Assembly: GCA_016887485.1 (NCBI GenBank)
Contig: CP069394.1
Location: 248,001 to 312,000 of the forward strand
Length of the DNA: 64,000 nt
Direction of reading: 5' to 3'
DNA from: Chloroflexota bacterium
Lineage (GTDB): Bacteria; Chloroflexota; Anaerolineae; Anaerolineales; Anaerolineaceae
This document shows, one piece after another, positions 17,654 to 28,031 of this stretch. How positions within the stretch are numbered: the first letter of the stretch is position 1; every line of letters begins with the position of its first letter. Below the pieces are notes generated by a model that saw nothing but the letters and a program-made list of their open reading frames with translations, had not been told where the DNA came from and ran no database searches. The position numbers were made by a program, and so were the translations under genes.

Positions 17654-18814
17654 ATGCGAATTCTGATTGCGCTGACATATTACGAACCGAATAAATCCGG
17701 CCTGACGATCTATGCCGTGCGGGAAGCGTGTGCCCTGGCGGCACTGGGCCATGAGGTCACGGTGCTGACCTCGCAGTTTGAGCCGGACCTGCCGCTTGAG
17801 GAAATGGATCAGGGCGTAAGGATCGTCCGGGTGCCCGTGGCATTCAAACTTTCAAAGGGTGTGGTTATGCCCCGTCTGCCAGGGTTCGTTTGGCGACTCC
17901 TGAAAGAAGCAGATGTGGTCAATTTACACCTGCCACAAATTGACTCAGCGCTGATCACCCTCATTGCCAAATGGCAGCATAAACCGGTGGTACTGACCTA
18001 CCACTGTTATCTTGATATGCCCCGGGGCCTGATCAGTCGCCTGGCTGGGTGGGCGGTGCATTTTACGAATTGGCTATCCATTCAATGGGCAGATGTGATC
18101 GTGCATAACACCCGGGATTTTGCGGAACATTCCCCTTTCCTGAAACGTTATTTGGATAGGCTGGTCGTGATCCAACCGCCAATTGTGGTTGGCACAGCGA
18201 ATGACGCCGAGATGGAACAGTTCAAGCAGAAGATCAACTACCAACCCGGTGACCGGATTATTGGTATGTTGACCCGCCTGGCAGCGGAAAAAGGCGTGGA
18301 ATATCTGGTGGAAGCCCTGCCGGGTATCATGGCGGCTGTTCCCAAGGCGCGGGTGGTTTATGGTGGAAACTATCTGAACGTTTTCGGTGAGGAAGCTTAC
18401 CGGAATCGGATCCTGCCATTGACGGACGCGCTGGGTGACCGCTGGCAGTTTCTGGGCATCATATCGGACGCTGAAAAGCGAGCCCTTTTCGAGCTGAGTG
18501 ACGTACTTGTGCTGCCCAGCACCAACAGCACGGAATCCTTCGGGATGGTGCAGGTGGAAGCGATGACCTGCGGGACGCCCGCAGTGGCAACTGACTTGCC
18601 TGGGGTGCGTCAGCCGGTGCTGTCTTCCGGGATGGGTAAAATTGTGCCGATCCGGGATGCGAAAGCCCTCGGGCAGGCTGTGGTGGAAGTGATGCAAGGT
18701 GAGGGCCAGGTTTCTGCCGAAACTGTTTCAAAATTAACAGAGTTTTATGCCCCTGAGACGGTTGCGCGGGCTTATGAAACGCTGTTTGAAGAGGTATTAT
18801 CGAAACATGGTTGA
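17654..18814 (+). CDS. Family 4 glycosyltransferase
   Basis: ATG 17654 is chosen because GGGGAG lies eight bases before it; an in-frame GTG at 17645 would leave no spacing. The 386-residue GT-B protein has an N-terminal Rossmann domain (ILIALTYYEPNKSGLTIYA, TYHCYLD), the C-terminal start IIGMLTRLAAEKGVEYLVEALP, and the nucleotide-sugar motif STNSTESFGMVQVEAMTCGTPAVATDLPG (E-x7-E pattern). It would transfer a sugar from an activated donor on the cytoplasmic face. Donor and acceptor are unknown; GDP-mannose is a candidate since manC is nearby. It shares eight bases with the following methyltransferase gene. Confidence 0.9.
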   Translation: MRILIALTYYEPNKSGLTIYAVREACALAALGHEVTVLTSQFEPDLPLEEMDQGVRIVRVPVAFKLSKGVVMPRLPGFVWRLLKEADVVNLHLPQIDSALITLIAKWQHKPVVLTYHCYLDMPRGLISRLAGWAVHFTNWLSIQWADVIVHNTRDFAEHSPFLKRYLDRLVVIQPPIVVGTANDAEMEQFKQKINYQPGDRIIGMLTRLAAEKGVEYLVEALPGIMAAVPKARVVYGGNYLNVFGEEAYRNRILPLTDALGDRWQFLGIISDAEKRALFELSDVLVLPSTNSTESFGMVQVEAMTCGTPAVATDLPGVRQPVLSSGMGKIVPIRDAKALGQAVVEVMQGEGQVSAETVSKLTEFYAPETVARAYETLFEEVLSKHG

Positions 18815-19622
18815 AAAACAAGCATTGGACAAAGCTGCACTCGATCAAATCCTCTGGCGGCATATTTCCGGCCTGCCATACTTCCGCGGCTTTCTACGGG
18901 CGGTGGAAGACCGCTTCCTGCAGGAAATCCCGCTGACGGAACCTCAGTTGGACCTGGGCTCCGGGGACGGCCATTTCGCATCGGTCGCCTTTAGCCGTAA
19001 ACCGGATATCGGACTGGACCCCTGGGTGGCGCCGATGAAGGAAGCTCGAACGCGGGATGCTTACCGGATGCTCGTGTTGGGCGAGGGCGCTCAGATCCCA
19101 GCGGTGGATGCCAGTTTCAATACAGTGACCAGTATTTCCGTGCTGGAACATATCCCCGAGATTGACCCGGTGATCGCAGAAGTCGCCCGGGTGCTGCGAC
19201 CGGGTGGCCGGTTTGTGTTCTGTGTACCGAATCACCGCTTCCCGAAACTTTTATGGGGGCGGCAGTTTCTGGATACGCTGGGACTGCATAAACTGGCGGA
19301 GAAATACAGCCGTTTCTTCAATATGATTGCCCGGCACGCTCATACCGATTCACCCGAAGTTTGGGAGCAACGCTTAACAGCGGCTGGGTTGGCAGTGGAA
19401 CAGACCTGGGATTATTTCCCCCCTAGGGCGCTGCATGTGCTGGAATGGGGGCATCCATTGGGTATTCCTGCCCTCATCAGTAAGGTTCTGTTCGGCAAGT
19501 GGGTGCTGGTGCCGACCCGTTGGAACCTTGTTATCCCCTGGGCGCTGACCCGCAAAACATTGGATGATCCCCGCTCAGAGCTGGGTGTCTGCACTTATTT
19601 CATTGCCCGGAGGCCTGCATGA
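18807..19622 (+). CDS. Class I SAM-dependent methyltransferase
   Basis: ATG 18807 overlaps the glycosyltransferase stop; the longer frame from 18747 would lie inside that gene. The 271-residue protein shows motif I (LDLGSGDGHFASVAF), motif II-like DPWVAPMKEA, and the methyltransferase type 11 segment SFNTVTSISVLEHIPEIDPVIAEVARVLRPGGRF. The substrate is unknown. Its position between a GT4 enzyme and an FkbM methyltransferase suggests modification of a glycan or lipid-linked sugar. Its TGA overlaps the next ATG (ATGA at 19619). Confidence 0.85.
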   Translation: MVEKQALDKAALDQILWRHISGLPYFRGFLRAVEDRFLQEIPLTEPQLDLGSGDGHFASVAFSRKPDIGLDPWVAPMKEARTRDAYRMLVLGEGAQIPAVDASFNTVTSISVLEHIPEIDPVIAEVARVLRPGGRFVFCVPNHRFPKLLWGRQFLDTLGLHKLAEKYSRFFNMIARHAHTDSPEVWEQRLTAAGLAVEQTWDYFPPRALHVLEWGHPLGIPALISKVLFGKWVLVPTRWNLVIPWALTRKTLDDPRSELGVCTYFIARRPA

Positions 19623-20425
19623 GATTCCTGAAGAAATGGGCGTACTATTTTTGGTCGGTTTTTGAGATCATTGGCGGGATTCGCAACTGGCCTGCAATGT
19701 TGGGGCTGCTATTACGCCGCAAGGATGTCTCCGAACATGAGGTGATCCTGCGCAATCCACCTGTCCGGTTGGCGATCCGCGGGGGGATGGACCTTTGGGC
19801 GGTCAAAGAGACCTTTTTGGACAAGTTCTATACCAAATACGGTGTGGCGGTGCAGGAGGGTTGGATGGTGGTGGATATCGGCGCAGGGGTGGGCGATTTC
19901 TCGATATTGGCTGCGTATAGCCATCCCTCAGTGCGGGTGATCGCATATGAGCCCTTCGCCGGGTCTTTTGAACTTTTGGGAAAGAACATAGCAACAAATC
20001 GCATTGAGAATATTTTCCCCTTTGAACAGGCTGTCTGGAGCGAGCGCGGCATGGTCACCCTGGATCAGTCTACCGGAGAGCCGCTGCAAATTTCCAGCAA
20101 CCATGTTGATGAAGCTGAAAAATCTGGCGGCTCTCGGGGCGTGTCTGCGATCAGCTTGCAGGATGTGCTGGATAAGCAGACGGTTGAACGGATTGACTTA
20201 CTGAAGCTGGACTGTGAAGGGGCGGAATATCCGATCCTGATGGGCGCCTCAAATGAGACTCTTGCTAAAGTGGACCGGATCATTATGGAATATCACGACC
20301 TGGACGAGGAGCATAACCACATGACCCTGAGTGCGGCCTTGCTTGATGCCGGCTACCGGGTCTTCTGCTGGGAGAATATTGTCCACGAGGATATCGGTTA
20401 CCTCTTTGCAACAAGGGAAGGTTAA
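19619..20425 (+). CDS. FkbM-family methyltransferase
   Basis: This 268-residue protein has a short hydrophobic N-terminus followed by the FkbM methyltransferase fold. Motif I is VVDIGAGVGDFSILAA (about residues 83-98), then VIAYEPFAGSFELLGKNI, and the typical DLLKLDCEGAEYPIL segment. FkbM enzymes O-methylate sugars and natural products. It follows its neighbour with a 4-base ATGA overlap and closes the first part of the glycan run. A new promoter then starts the GT-C genes. Confidence 0.88.
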   Translation: MRFLKKWAYYFWSVFEIIGGIRNWPAMLGLLLRRKDVSEHEVILRNPPVRLAIRGGMDLWAVKETFLDKFYTKYGVAVQEGWMVVDIGAGVGDFSILAAYSHPSVRVIAYEPFAGSFELLGKNIATNRIENIFPFEQAVWSERGMVTLDQSTGEPLQISSNHVDEAEKSGGSRGVSAISLQDVLDKQTVERIDLLKLDCEGAEYPILMGASNETLAKVDRIIMEYHDLDEEHNHMTLSAALLDAGYRVFCWENIVHEDIGYLFATREG

Positions 20426-20453
20426 AACCCTTCTGCTACTGAAATGGGCGGGG

Positions 20454-20482
20454 TTGTCAGGGGTGACATGGTGGAGTATGAT
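20454..20482 (+). promoter_or_regulatory. Predicted sigma-70 promoter for the GT-C genes
   Basis: TTGTCA (20454-20459) and TATGAT (20477-20482) are separated by 17 bases and lie in the 112-base gap before ATG 20538. Confidence 0.55.
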
Positions 20483-20537
20483 ATTTTCCGTTAGCCTATC
20501 CAGAACGCATTAATTCAAAAACATACAGGAATTGTTT

Positions 20538-22655
20538 ATGTCTGAATCACAAGATCCGGCGCCAATAACTGAACCCAGCGTGTGGGACCATTTTGTCACC
20601 AGGCTGAAATTTTGGGACCGGCAGGAAACAGAAGAAACCACACCGAAGCCTCTTGAGAAACCTGTGAAGCAATCGCATTTTCCCTGGCTGACCTTCGGAG
20701 CGCTGATTCTGGCTTTGGTGGCTCAATTGACCCTTGAGCCTTCCGCAGGGCGTACGCCCTGGCCGGGACTGGCGCTTTACGCGGCTGCCTTGGGTTGTCT
20801 GGTGGCGGCCATCATCCGCAAGGAATGGCAGCTGCCCGCACTCAAACCCGATTCGGATCAACCAATGGAGACAGCTTTTAAGATGCAGTACCTGCTGGTG
20901 GGCATCGTGCTGGCTGTGTTCGCATTCCTCCTGTTTGGCTCTGGCACGATGGGCTTTGTGAATACGATGCTATGGATACTGGCATTGGTCTTCATTTTTA
21001 TGGCCTTTTGGAAGGGCAAGCCGGGACCGCGCCTGACCCTTAAGGAACGCTGGGAGCAATTCTCGGCGAAGGGGTGGCAGGTGAAGATCACCCGCTGGAC
21101 GCTGATAGTGCTGGCGGCAGTGGCTGTGATTTTATTTTTCAACTTTTACCGCCTCGATTCGGTCCCACCGGAGATGGTCTCAGATCATGCCGAAACGTTG
21201 ATGGATGTGAACGATGTGCTGAATGGCTGGCGGCCGACCTATTTCCCCCGTAACACAGGCCGGGAGATGATCCATTATTATCTGACGGCGGCGTATATGG
21301 CGCTGTTCAATTTGGATGTGTCCTTCCTCAACCTCAAAATGGTGGCGGTGTTTACTAATCTGCTGACCTTGTTCTTCATTTACCTGCTGGGCAAGGAGGT
21401 TGGGAATAAATGGGTTGGGCTGGGGGCAGCGCTGATGGCGGGAATTGCCTATTGGCCGTTATTGTTCACCCGTCTGGCACTGCGCATCCCCCTTTATCCG
21501 CTTTTTACCGCGCCAGTGATGTATTTCATGGTGCGCGCGCTGAGGCGGCAAAACATCAATGATATTTTGCTGACGGGGCTCTTCCTGGGGATCGGACTGC
21601 ATGGGTACACCCCCTTCCGGATCGTGCCGATCTTCGTGGTGATGGGCATATTGATTTATCTGCTGCATAAACCTGCCCGTGACCGGCGGGTGCAGACGCT
21701 GTTCGCGCTGCTCCTGATCGTGTTGGTCTCGGTGGTGGTGTTCCTGCCCCTGCTGCGTTATTGGCTGGCTGATCCGAGCACTTTTGGTTACCGGGCATTT
21801 TCCCGCCTGACGGGTGGGGAAGTGGCTTTCCAGACTTCGCCGATCGTGATCTTCTTCCAGAACTTCTGGAAGGCCAGCATCATGTTCTTCTGGGATAATG
21901 GCGTGATTTGGGCGCATTCCGTCCCGAACCGGCCAGCATTGGAGGTGGTTTCGGGCGCGCTGTATTTCCTGGGGATCGTCGGGCTAATAGTCCGCTATAT
22001 TCGCAAACGGGACTGGTTGGACCTTTTCCTGCTGGTCTCGATTCCAATGTTGCTGATGCCCTCGATCCTCTCCCTGGCCTATCCGGGTGAGAACCCCTGC
22101 CTGAACCGCACGGCCGGCGCAATTGTGCCGGTGTTCGTGGTGATCGGGATGGCGCTGGAGACAACCATCCGAACACTGAAAGAAAAGCTGCACGGACGGA
22201 TTGGCAAGCTGGTGGTTTATGGTGTGCTGGCTTTCATACTGATCTGGTCAGCACTGAATAACTATGATCTGGTGTTCAACCAGTATTACACGATCTATCA
22301 GGATGCCAGCTGGAACACCTCGGAAATTGGTGAGCTTGCCAAGTTGTTCATTGAAACCGAAGGCAGCCCGGAGACAACCTACGTGGTGGGTTACCCCTAT
22401 TGGATCGATTCCCGCCTGGTGGCGATCAATTCGGGCTATCCCGGGTGGGATTATGCAATCTTTAGCGAACAAATCCCGGCCACTGTGGAAGACCCGCGGG
22501 CCAAGATCTTCTTCCTGAACATCAATGATCAGGAGAATATCAACCTGCTGGAAGAGACCTTCCCCAATGGGATCCTGAAACTTTATGATTCGGCGGTGGA
22601 ATACAAAGACTTTATGATCTTCACCGTTCCACCTTTGCAAGGAGAAACACCCTGA
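20538..22655 (+). CDS. GT-C (GT39/PMT-like) membrane glycosyltransferase
   Basis: ATG 20538 is preferred (AGGA 10 bases upstream) over TTG 20532. The 705-residue protein has a soluble 45-residue head, two pairs of membrane helices, and then a GT-C core beginning near residue 200. Its first outer loop holds the acidic pair region SDHAETLMDVNDVLNG, as in polyprenyl-phosphate-sugar-dependent transferases. It also has GREMIHYYLTAAYMALF and a long C-terminal outer domain after about residue 570. It likely moves a sugar from polyprenyl phosphate on the outer face of the membrane. The acceptor is unknown. Its TGA overlaps the next ATG. Confidence 0.8.
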   Translation: MSESQDPAPITEPSVWDHFVTRLKFWDRQETEETTPKPLEKPVKQSHFPWLTFGALILALVAQLTLEPSAGRTPWPGLALYAAALGCLVAAIIRKEWQLPALKPDSDQPMETAFKMQYLLVGIVLAVFAFLLFGSGTMGFVNTMLWILALVFIFMAFWKGKPGPRLTLKERWEQFSAKGWQVKITRWTLIVLAAVAVILFFNFYRLDSVPPEMVSDHAETLMDVNDVLNGWRPTYFPRNTGREMIHYYLTAAYMALFNLDVSFLNLKMVAVFTNLLTLFFIYLLGKEVGNKWVGLGAALMAGIAYWPLLFTRLALRIPLYPLFTAPVMYFMVRALRRQNINDILLTGLFLGIGLHGYTPFRIVPIFVVMGILIYLLHKPARDRRVQTLFALLLIVLVSVVVFLPLLRYWLADPSTFGYRAFSRLTGGEVAFQTSPIVIFFQNFWKASIMFFWDNGVIWAHSVPNRPALEVVSGALYFLGIVGLIVRYIRKRDWLDLFLLVSIPMLLMPSILSLAYPGENPCLNRTAGAIVPVFVVIGMALETTIRTLKEKLHGRIGKLVVYGVLAFILIWSALNNYDLVFNQYYTIYQDASWNTSEIGELAKLFIETEGSPETTYVVGYPYWIDSRLVAINSGYPGWDYAIFSEQIPATVEDPRAKIFFLNINDQENINLLEETFPNGILKLYDSAVEYKDFMIFTVPPLQGETP

Positions 22656-25600
22656 TGATGGATTCGGCAAACCAACCTGCAGGGCAACAGCCAAAGCACT
22701 GGCAAAATATCGTTGTCATCATCGCACTAATCCTCACCTTAGTGGCGGGCGCGTCATTCCGTCTGGTGGGGGTCAATTGGGATGAGAACCAGCATATGCA
22801 CCCTGACGAGCGCCATCTCACCAACGTTCAATCGAGGATAACTTCGGTTGGCAGCTTCAGTGAATATTTTGACACTGACAATTCTCCGCTCAATCCCGCT
22901 AATCAGGGATTTGGGTTCTTTGTATATGGCACGCTGCCGATCTTTATAGTCCATTATATTGGCGAGGCTTTGGGCCAATTGGGTTATGACCCTATTACGA
23001 TCGTCGGACGGTATGTATCTGCTGTATTTGATATCCTGACCATATTGTTGGTCTTTGGCTTTGGCAAGCGCCTATCTGGGAAATGGGTCGGGTTGCTTGG
23101 CGCGGCTTTTTATGCCTTTGCGGTGCTGCCGATTCAGCTTTCGCATTTTGCCACGGTGGATACCGTCACCAATACCTTTGCCTATCTCGCGATTTGGGCT
23201 GCCATCTGGGCCTTGACCCGGCTGGAACCAAAATTTCGGGAAGATCAATCCAAATTCGCGCGAATATTTAGCACCCTGGCGCCATATTTATTATTTGGCG
23301 TGGCCCTGGGCGCGGCAGCTGCCTCCAAGATCAATGCGGTTGTGGTGGCGCTGGTGCTGCCGCTGGCGGAATGGGTGCGGATCAGGCGGTTGGATGAAGA
23401 GCAGCGTGAAATAGGACTACTGCTGGCGGTCCGGAATGTGGCTGTTGCGGCTGTGGTCAGTTTCCTTGTCTTTCGAATTGGCCAACCTTACGCTTTCAAC
23501 GGCCCTGGCTTCTTCAATATGGGCATCAACGAAGGCTGGTGGGCCAGTCTGCAGAGTCTGCGGGCGCAGGCTTCCGGTGATGTGGATTTCCCGCCAGCTC
23601 TGCAGTGGGCCCGGCGTCCCCTGACCTTCTCACTGGAAAATCTGGTGAAGTGGGGGCTGGGGCTGCCTCTGGGAATCACGGCCTGGCTTTCCTACCTCGG
23701 CATGGGTTGGTCGATCCTGCGCAAGCGGGAGAAGAGCAACAACCTGCCGCTTTGGGTGTTCACCGGACTGTATTTCATCTGGCAATCCATCTCCTGGGTG
23801 CGTTCAATGCGCTATCAGATGTTGATCTATCCCGCGCTGGCGCTCTTTGCCGGGTGGGGATTGGTGAAGCTCTGGTCGGCTCGAGAGCAGATCAAAATCT
23901 GGTTCGTCACGCTCAAGCCCAAATTGATCCGCATCGTGGGGATCGTGTTGACAGTGGGCGTGGTACTCACCACGGCAGCCTGGGCCTTTGCCTTCAGCCG
24001 GATCTATACGCGCCCTCAGCCTCGAGCGGCAGCCAGTGAGTGGATTTATCAGAATATCCCCGGCGCGCTGACCCTATCGGTGGATACCGCTAAGGGGACA
24101 TTGCTTCAGCCGATGCCATACCGGGCAGGCGATATCCTATCCCCGACAGAGACTTTTGCCATTCCTTTTTATGCGGAGACCAGCGGGTTGGTGGAGTCCG
24201 TGACCTTTGCGAATATCCTGGATTCCACAGGCCTTTCCAATAACACTCAGGTTGGGTTAACGATCACCCAGGCGGATGCGCGGGATGTGCCGTTGGGCAG
24301 CGCTTACGTATCGAGTGAGTTTGTCGCTTCGCAGAATGATTGGCGTGGTTCTTCCTATGAGTTCTTCTTTGCCCAGGCAGTTGAGCTGACCGAAGGCGAG
24401 TTGTATTACCTGGAGCTGGATATTGAAGTTGGCGACTCCAGCCTGATGTTGAATGGTTCACCTGAGATCAATATCATCACCGCTGATGGATCGACTCTCT
24501 CACAGCCCCTGCCTCGCATTATGCAAAGTGCCCGCGCAGGCTCAGATTATTATATGGAAGTCCGCATGATTTGGACCGGGGCGATCACTGAGGTTCAGGT
24601 GCCCTATCTGGTGGACTTGATGGGCGCAGAAGGTCAAAAAGGCCTGACCCTTACGTTGTCTGACTCCAATTTGGCGGACTCCGGTGTCTCGGTAACCCTG
24701 CGCGATGATTTCGCACCGGGTGAGGATGCCCGTGGCGATTCGTATCCCTTTGTTTTAGATGAACCACTGTTTGTGGAGACCGGACAGAAACTTTATGTCA
24801 CCTTATCCACGCCGGATGCGGGCTCCCGATTGGTGCTGCATGCCCCCGCACCGGCCCATGAGAGCACCTGGGATGACGCCGTGCCCTACCCGGTGGATGG
24901 CTTCAGCCCCTATAGTGAAACGGGCGGGATCTATCGCGGCGATCTAAATTTTGAGATGTATTGGGCAGATGATGCGCTCAAACTGGATAAATTTGAGACC
25001 AATCTGGACCTGGCGGATTATGTTTTTATCACATCAAGCCGTCAGTGGGGGACGACCACCCGTGTGCCGGAACGCTACCCGCTGACCACCTTCTATTATC
25101 AGAACCTGCTGGGCTGCCCCGAGGGTGAGGATATCGAATGGTGCTACAGCGTGGCGGAACCGGGCATGTTTGAGGGTAATCTCGGGTTTGAGCTGGTGGC
25201 GATCTTCCAGAATGATCCAAATCTGGGGTCACTGAAGATCAACGATCAGGCCTCGGAAGAAGCCTTTACCGTTTACGACCACCCCAAGGTGCTGATCTTC
25301 AAGAAGTCCGATTCCTATGACTCGCTTGCGGTCCATGCGTTGCTGGAATCGGTGGATTTAAGCAAAGTGGTGTACTTCACGCCAGGTGACGCAGCGAATT
25401 ATGAAGCTGTGGACGCGGACAGCCCGCATTCTACATTGATGCTGCCGGAAGACCGCCTGGAAGAACAGCAAGCTGGCGGAACCTGGTCAGAGCTCTTTGA
25501 CCGCGAAAGCCTGCTGAACACCTCCCAGCCATTGGCCGTGATGGTTTTCTACCTGCTGGTGACCGTTTTGGGCTGGCTGGTCTACCCGGTGATCCGCCTG

Positions 25601-27961
25601 GCGCTGCCTGGGCTGGCAGACCGGGGCTATCCGCTTGCCAAGATGGCGGGGCTGTTGCTCCTGGCCTTTGGCGTCTGGATTTTGGGCTCTGCAGGTGTGC
25701 CATTCACTCGGACGACGATCCTCGCTGTGTTGGGGGGCATCGTTCTATTAGGCGTTCTGTGTGCCATTCTCCAGCGTAAGGCTCTAAAGGATGAATTACA
25801 GTCGAAATGGCAATATTTCCTGACGGTGGAACTGCTGGCGTTGGTGGCATTCACTGCATTCCTGTTAATCCGACTGGGCAATCCGGACCTCTGGCACCCC
25901 TATAAGGGCGGCGAGAAGCCGATGGATTTCTCCTACCTGAATGCTGTTCTCAAAAGTACAACCTTCCCACCTTATGATCCCTGGTTTGAAGGCGGCTATA
26001 TCAATTATTACTACTATGGCTTCGTGATCGCAGCGATGCCGATCAAGCTGTTGGGAATCATTCCTGCCATTGCCTACAATATCGTGCTGCCGATCTGGTA
26101 CAGCCTGTTGGTGCTGGGTGCATTCTCGGTTGGCTGGAACCTGTATGAAGGGATTCCCCGCTCCCGTGCGCTGAGGGCGGGCGAGCCAAAAAACAAGCGG
26201 GTGCTCGGCAATGCCTTTTGGGCTGGCCTGGCGACCGTACTGGTGCTGGCAGTCCTCGGAAACCTGGGTACTATCCGACAGATCGTTGAGGGTTACCAAA
26301 GAATCGCCTCCGGTGGTGCGGCGCTGGCCGATGCGGGATTGGGGCAGAAGATCACCTGGACCTTGCAGGGTTTCGCCCAGTTCCTCAAGGGTATACCGAT
26401 GCCCTTCTATCCTGGTGACTGGTACTGGTATTCCAGCCGGGTGATTCCCGGTGAGGTGATCACAGAATTCCCTTATTTCACCTTCCTCTATGCCGATCTG
26501 CATGCCCATATGCTGGCGTTCCCGATTACGGTGCTGGCGATCAGCTGGTGTTTGTCGGTGGTGTTGAGCAAGGGCCGGTGGGGTGAGGGCGGCCGTCTCA
26601 GAATTCCATCAACGGTGATGGGTTTCCTGCTGGGCGGCCTGGTGATTGGTGCGCTGCGGCCGACCAACACCTGGGATTTCTATACCTATCTGGTCTTTTC
26701 CGCGGTGGCGTTGCTTTATACCGTACTTCGCCATTATCAGCCGCGTCTGAAATGGGATCTTCCCAAGGCAGGCTTGATCGAAAAGCTGGCGGTGGCTTTG
26801 GCCGCCATCCTGGCATTGGCCGCAGTAGCGATCCTGCTCTATGAACCCTTCGCCTATTGGTTTGGTCAGGGTTATAACACCGTAGCGCTGTGGACCGGTG
26901 AGCGGACTGCGTTGAACGCCTACCTGACCCATTGGGGCTTGTTCCTGTTCCTGATCGTGAGTTGGATGGGATGGGAAACCTACCACTGGATGAAAACCAC
27001 CCCGCAATCCGACCTGAGCAAGCTGCAGCCGCACATGACCTTGGTCTATGCGGTATTGATCCTGTTCCTGATTCTCCTGGTGGCCTTTCTGATTCTGGGC
27101 ATCACCGTGGCCTTGATTATTGTGCCGCTGGGCTTGTGGGTGATCGTGCTGATGCTGCGTCCGGGGCAATCCGACGGGCGGCGATTTATGCTGTTCCTGA
27201 TCGGGACCGCACTGGTATTGACCCTGGCAGCGGAGATGGTCTACTTGCCGGGTGATATCGGCCGGATGAATACCGTTTTCAAGCTCTACCTGCAGGCCTG
27301 GATCATGTTCGCACTGGTTTCCGGAGTCAGCTTTATCTGGACGGTTCAGTCATTGCGCTATTGGCGGCCTCGCCTTGAGCTGATCTGGCAGATTGTCTGC
27401 TTTGTCCTGGTGACTTCCGCTGCCCTGTTCCCTGTTTTGGCGACTGCGGATAAGATTAATGACCGCATGGCAGCGGATGCACCGCATACCCTGGATGGGA
27501 TGGCTTATATGGCTTATGCCAGCTACTATGACATGGGTCTGAACATGGATTTGGAAGAAGACTATGTCGCGATCCAATGGCTGCAGGATAATGTCGAAGG
27601 TTCGCCGGTGATTGTGGAAGGGCAAGCCTACGAATATCGCTGGGGAAACCGCTACACCATCTACACCGGCTTGCCGGGTGTGGTGGGGTGGAACTGGCAC
27701 CAGCGGCAGCAGCGGGCCATCCTGCAGAGCAATATCGTGCAGGAGCGGGTGGATGCAGTTAACCTCTTCTATCAGACCAAAGATCGCTCCGACGCCGAGG
27801 CCTTTCTGGATGAATTCCATGTGACCTATATTGTCGTGGGTCAGCTGGAACAGGCTTTTTATCCCGGAGAGGGACTGACGAAATTTGAACTTTATGACGG
27901 CGTGCTGTGGCAGGAAGTTCTCCGCACTGGCAGCACGGTGATCTATCAGGTGTTGGATTAA
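22655..27961 (+). CDS. Giant GT-C / DUF2298 (Chlor_Arch_YYY) fusion membrane protein
   Basis: The 1768-residue protein starts at ATG 22655 (or 22658). Residues about 15-450 form a GT39/Agl23-like GT-C unit with the outer-loop motif HMHPDERH (near 48-55) and nine or more membrane helices. Residues about 460-950 are a beta-rich extracytoplasmic region with repeated sandwich-like stretches (LSVDTAKG, LTLTLSDSNL, FYYQNLLGC). Residues about 965-1760 are a second polytopic half carrying NPDLWHPYKGGEKPMDF (near 1075-1092) and INYYYYG (near 1115), the signature of DUF2298. It overlaps the preceding gene by one base. A role in exporting or transferring polyprenyl-linked sugars is inferred from the two halves. 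Confidence 0.85.
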   Translation: MMDSANQPAGQQPKHWQNIVVIIALILTLVAGASFRLVGVNWDENQHMHPDERHLTNVQSRITSVGSFSEYFDTDNSPLNPANQGFGFFVYGTLPIFIVHYIGEALGQLGYDPITIVGRYVSAVFDILTILLVFGFGKRLSGKWVGLLGAAFYAFAVLPIQLSHFATVDTVTNTFAYLAIWAAIWALTRLEPKFREDQSKFARIFSTLAPYLLFGVALGAAAASKINAVVVALVLPLAEWVRIRRLDEEQREIGLLLAVRNVAVAAVVSFLVFRIGQPYAFNGPGFFNMGINEGWWASLQSLRAQASGDVDFPPALQWARRPLTFSLENLVKWGLGLPLGITAWLSYLGMGWSILRKREKSNNLPLWVFTGLYFIWQSISWVRSMRYQMLIYPALALFAGWGLVKLWSAREQIKIWFVTLKPKLIRIVGIVLTVGVVLTTAAWAFAFSRIYTRPQPRAAASEWIYQNIPGALTLSVDTAKGTLLQPMPYRAGDILSPTETFAIPFYAETSGLVESVTFANILDSTGLSNNTQVGLTITQADARDVPLGSAYVSSEFVASQNDWRGSSYEFFFAQAVELTEGELYYLELDIEVGDSSLMLNGSPEINIITADGSTLSQPLPRIMQSARAGSDYYMEVRMIWTGAITEVQVPYLVDLMGAEGQKGLTLTLSDSNLADSGVSVTLRDDFAPGEDARGDSYPFVLDEPLFVETGQKLYVTLSTPDAGSRLVLHAPAPAHESTWDDAVPYPVDGFSPYSETGGIYRGDLNFEMYWADDALKLDKFETNLDLADYVFITSSRQWGTTTRVPERYPLTTFYYQNLLGCPEGEDIEWCYSVAEPGMFEGNLGFELVAIFQNDPNLGSLKINDQASEEAFTVYDHPKVLIFKKSDSYDSLAVHALLESVDLSKVVYFTPGDAANYEAVDADSPHSTLMLPEDRLEEQQAGGTWSELFDRESLLNTSQPLAVMVFYLLVTVLGWLVYPVIRLALPGLADRGYPLAKMAGLLLLAFGVWILGSAGVPFTRTTILAVLGGIVLLGVLCAILQRKALKDELQSKWQYFLTVELLALVAFTAFLLIRLGNPDLWHPYKGGEKPMDFSYLNAVLKSTTFPPYDPWFEGGYINYYYYGFVIAAMPIKLLGIIPAIAYNIVLPIWYSLLVLGAFSVGWNLYEGIPRSRALRAGEPKNKRVLGNAFWAGLATVLVLAVLGNLGTIRQIVEGYQRIASGGAALADAGLGQKITWTLQGFAQFLKGIPMPFYPGDWYWYSSRVIPGEVITEFPYFTFLYADLHAHMLAFPITVLAISWCLSVVLSKGRWGEGGRLRIPSTVMGFLLGGLVIGALRPTNTWDFYTYLVFSAVALLYTVLRHYQPRLKWDLPKAGLIEKLAVALAAILALAAVAILLYEPFAYWFGQGYNTVALWTGERTALNAYLTHWGLFLFLIVSWMGWETYHWMKTTPQSDLSKLQPHMTLVYAVLILFLILLVAFLILGITVALIIVPLGLWVIVLMLRPGQSDGRRFMLFLIGTALVLTLAAEMVYLPGDIGRMNTVFKLYLQAWIMFALVSGVSFIWTVQSLRYWRPRLELIWQIVCFVLVTSAALFPVLATADKINDRMAADAPHTLDGMAYMAYASYYDMGLNMDLEEDYVAIQWLQDNVEGSPVIVEGQAYEYRWGNRYTIYTGLPGVVGWNWHQRQQRAILQSNIVQERVDAVNLFYQTKDRSDAEAFLDEFHVTYIVVGQLEQAFYPGEGLTKFELYDGVLWQEVLRTGSTVIYQVLD

Positions 27962-28031
27962 ACTCTGATCTGCAACAACTACTCACAAACCGCTTTTGGC
28001 GGAGAGATTGACAAGTATAATAGCAGCTAAG

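Noticed and set aside
23605-24039. 144-residue plus-strand frame inside the giant GT-C gene
   Set aside because: Out-of-frame shadow with GC-driven composition and no start signal.
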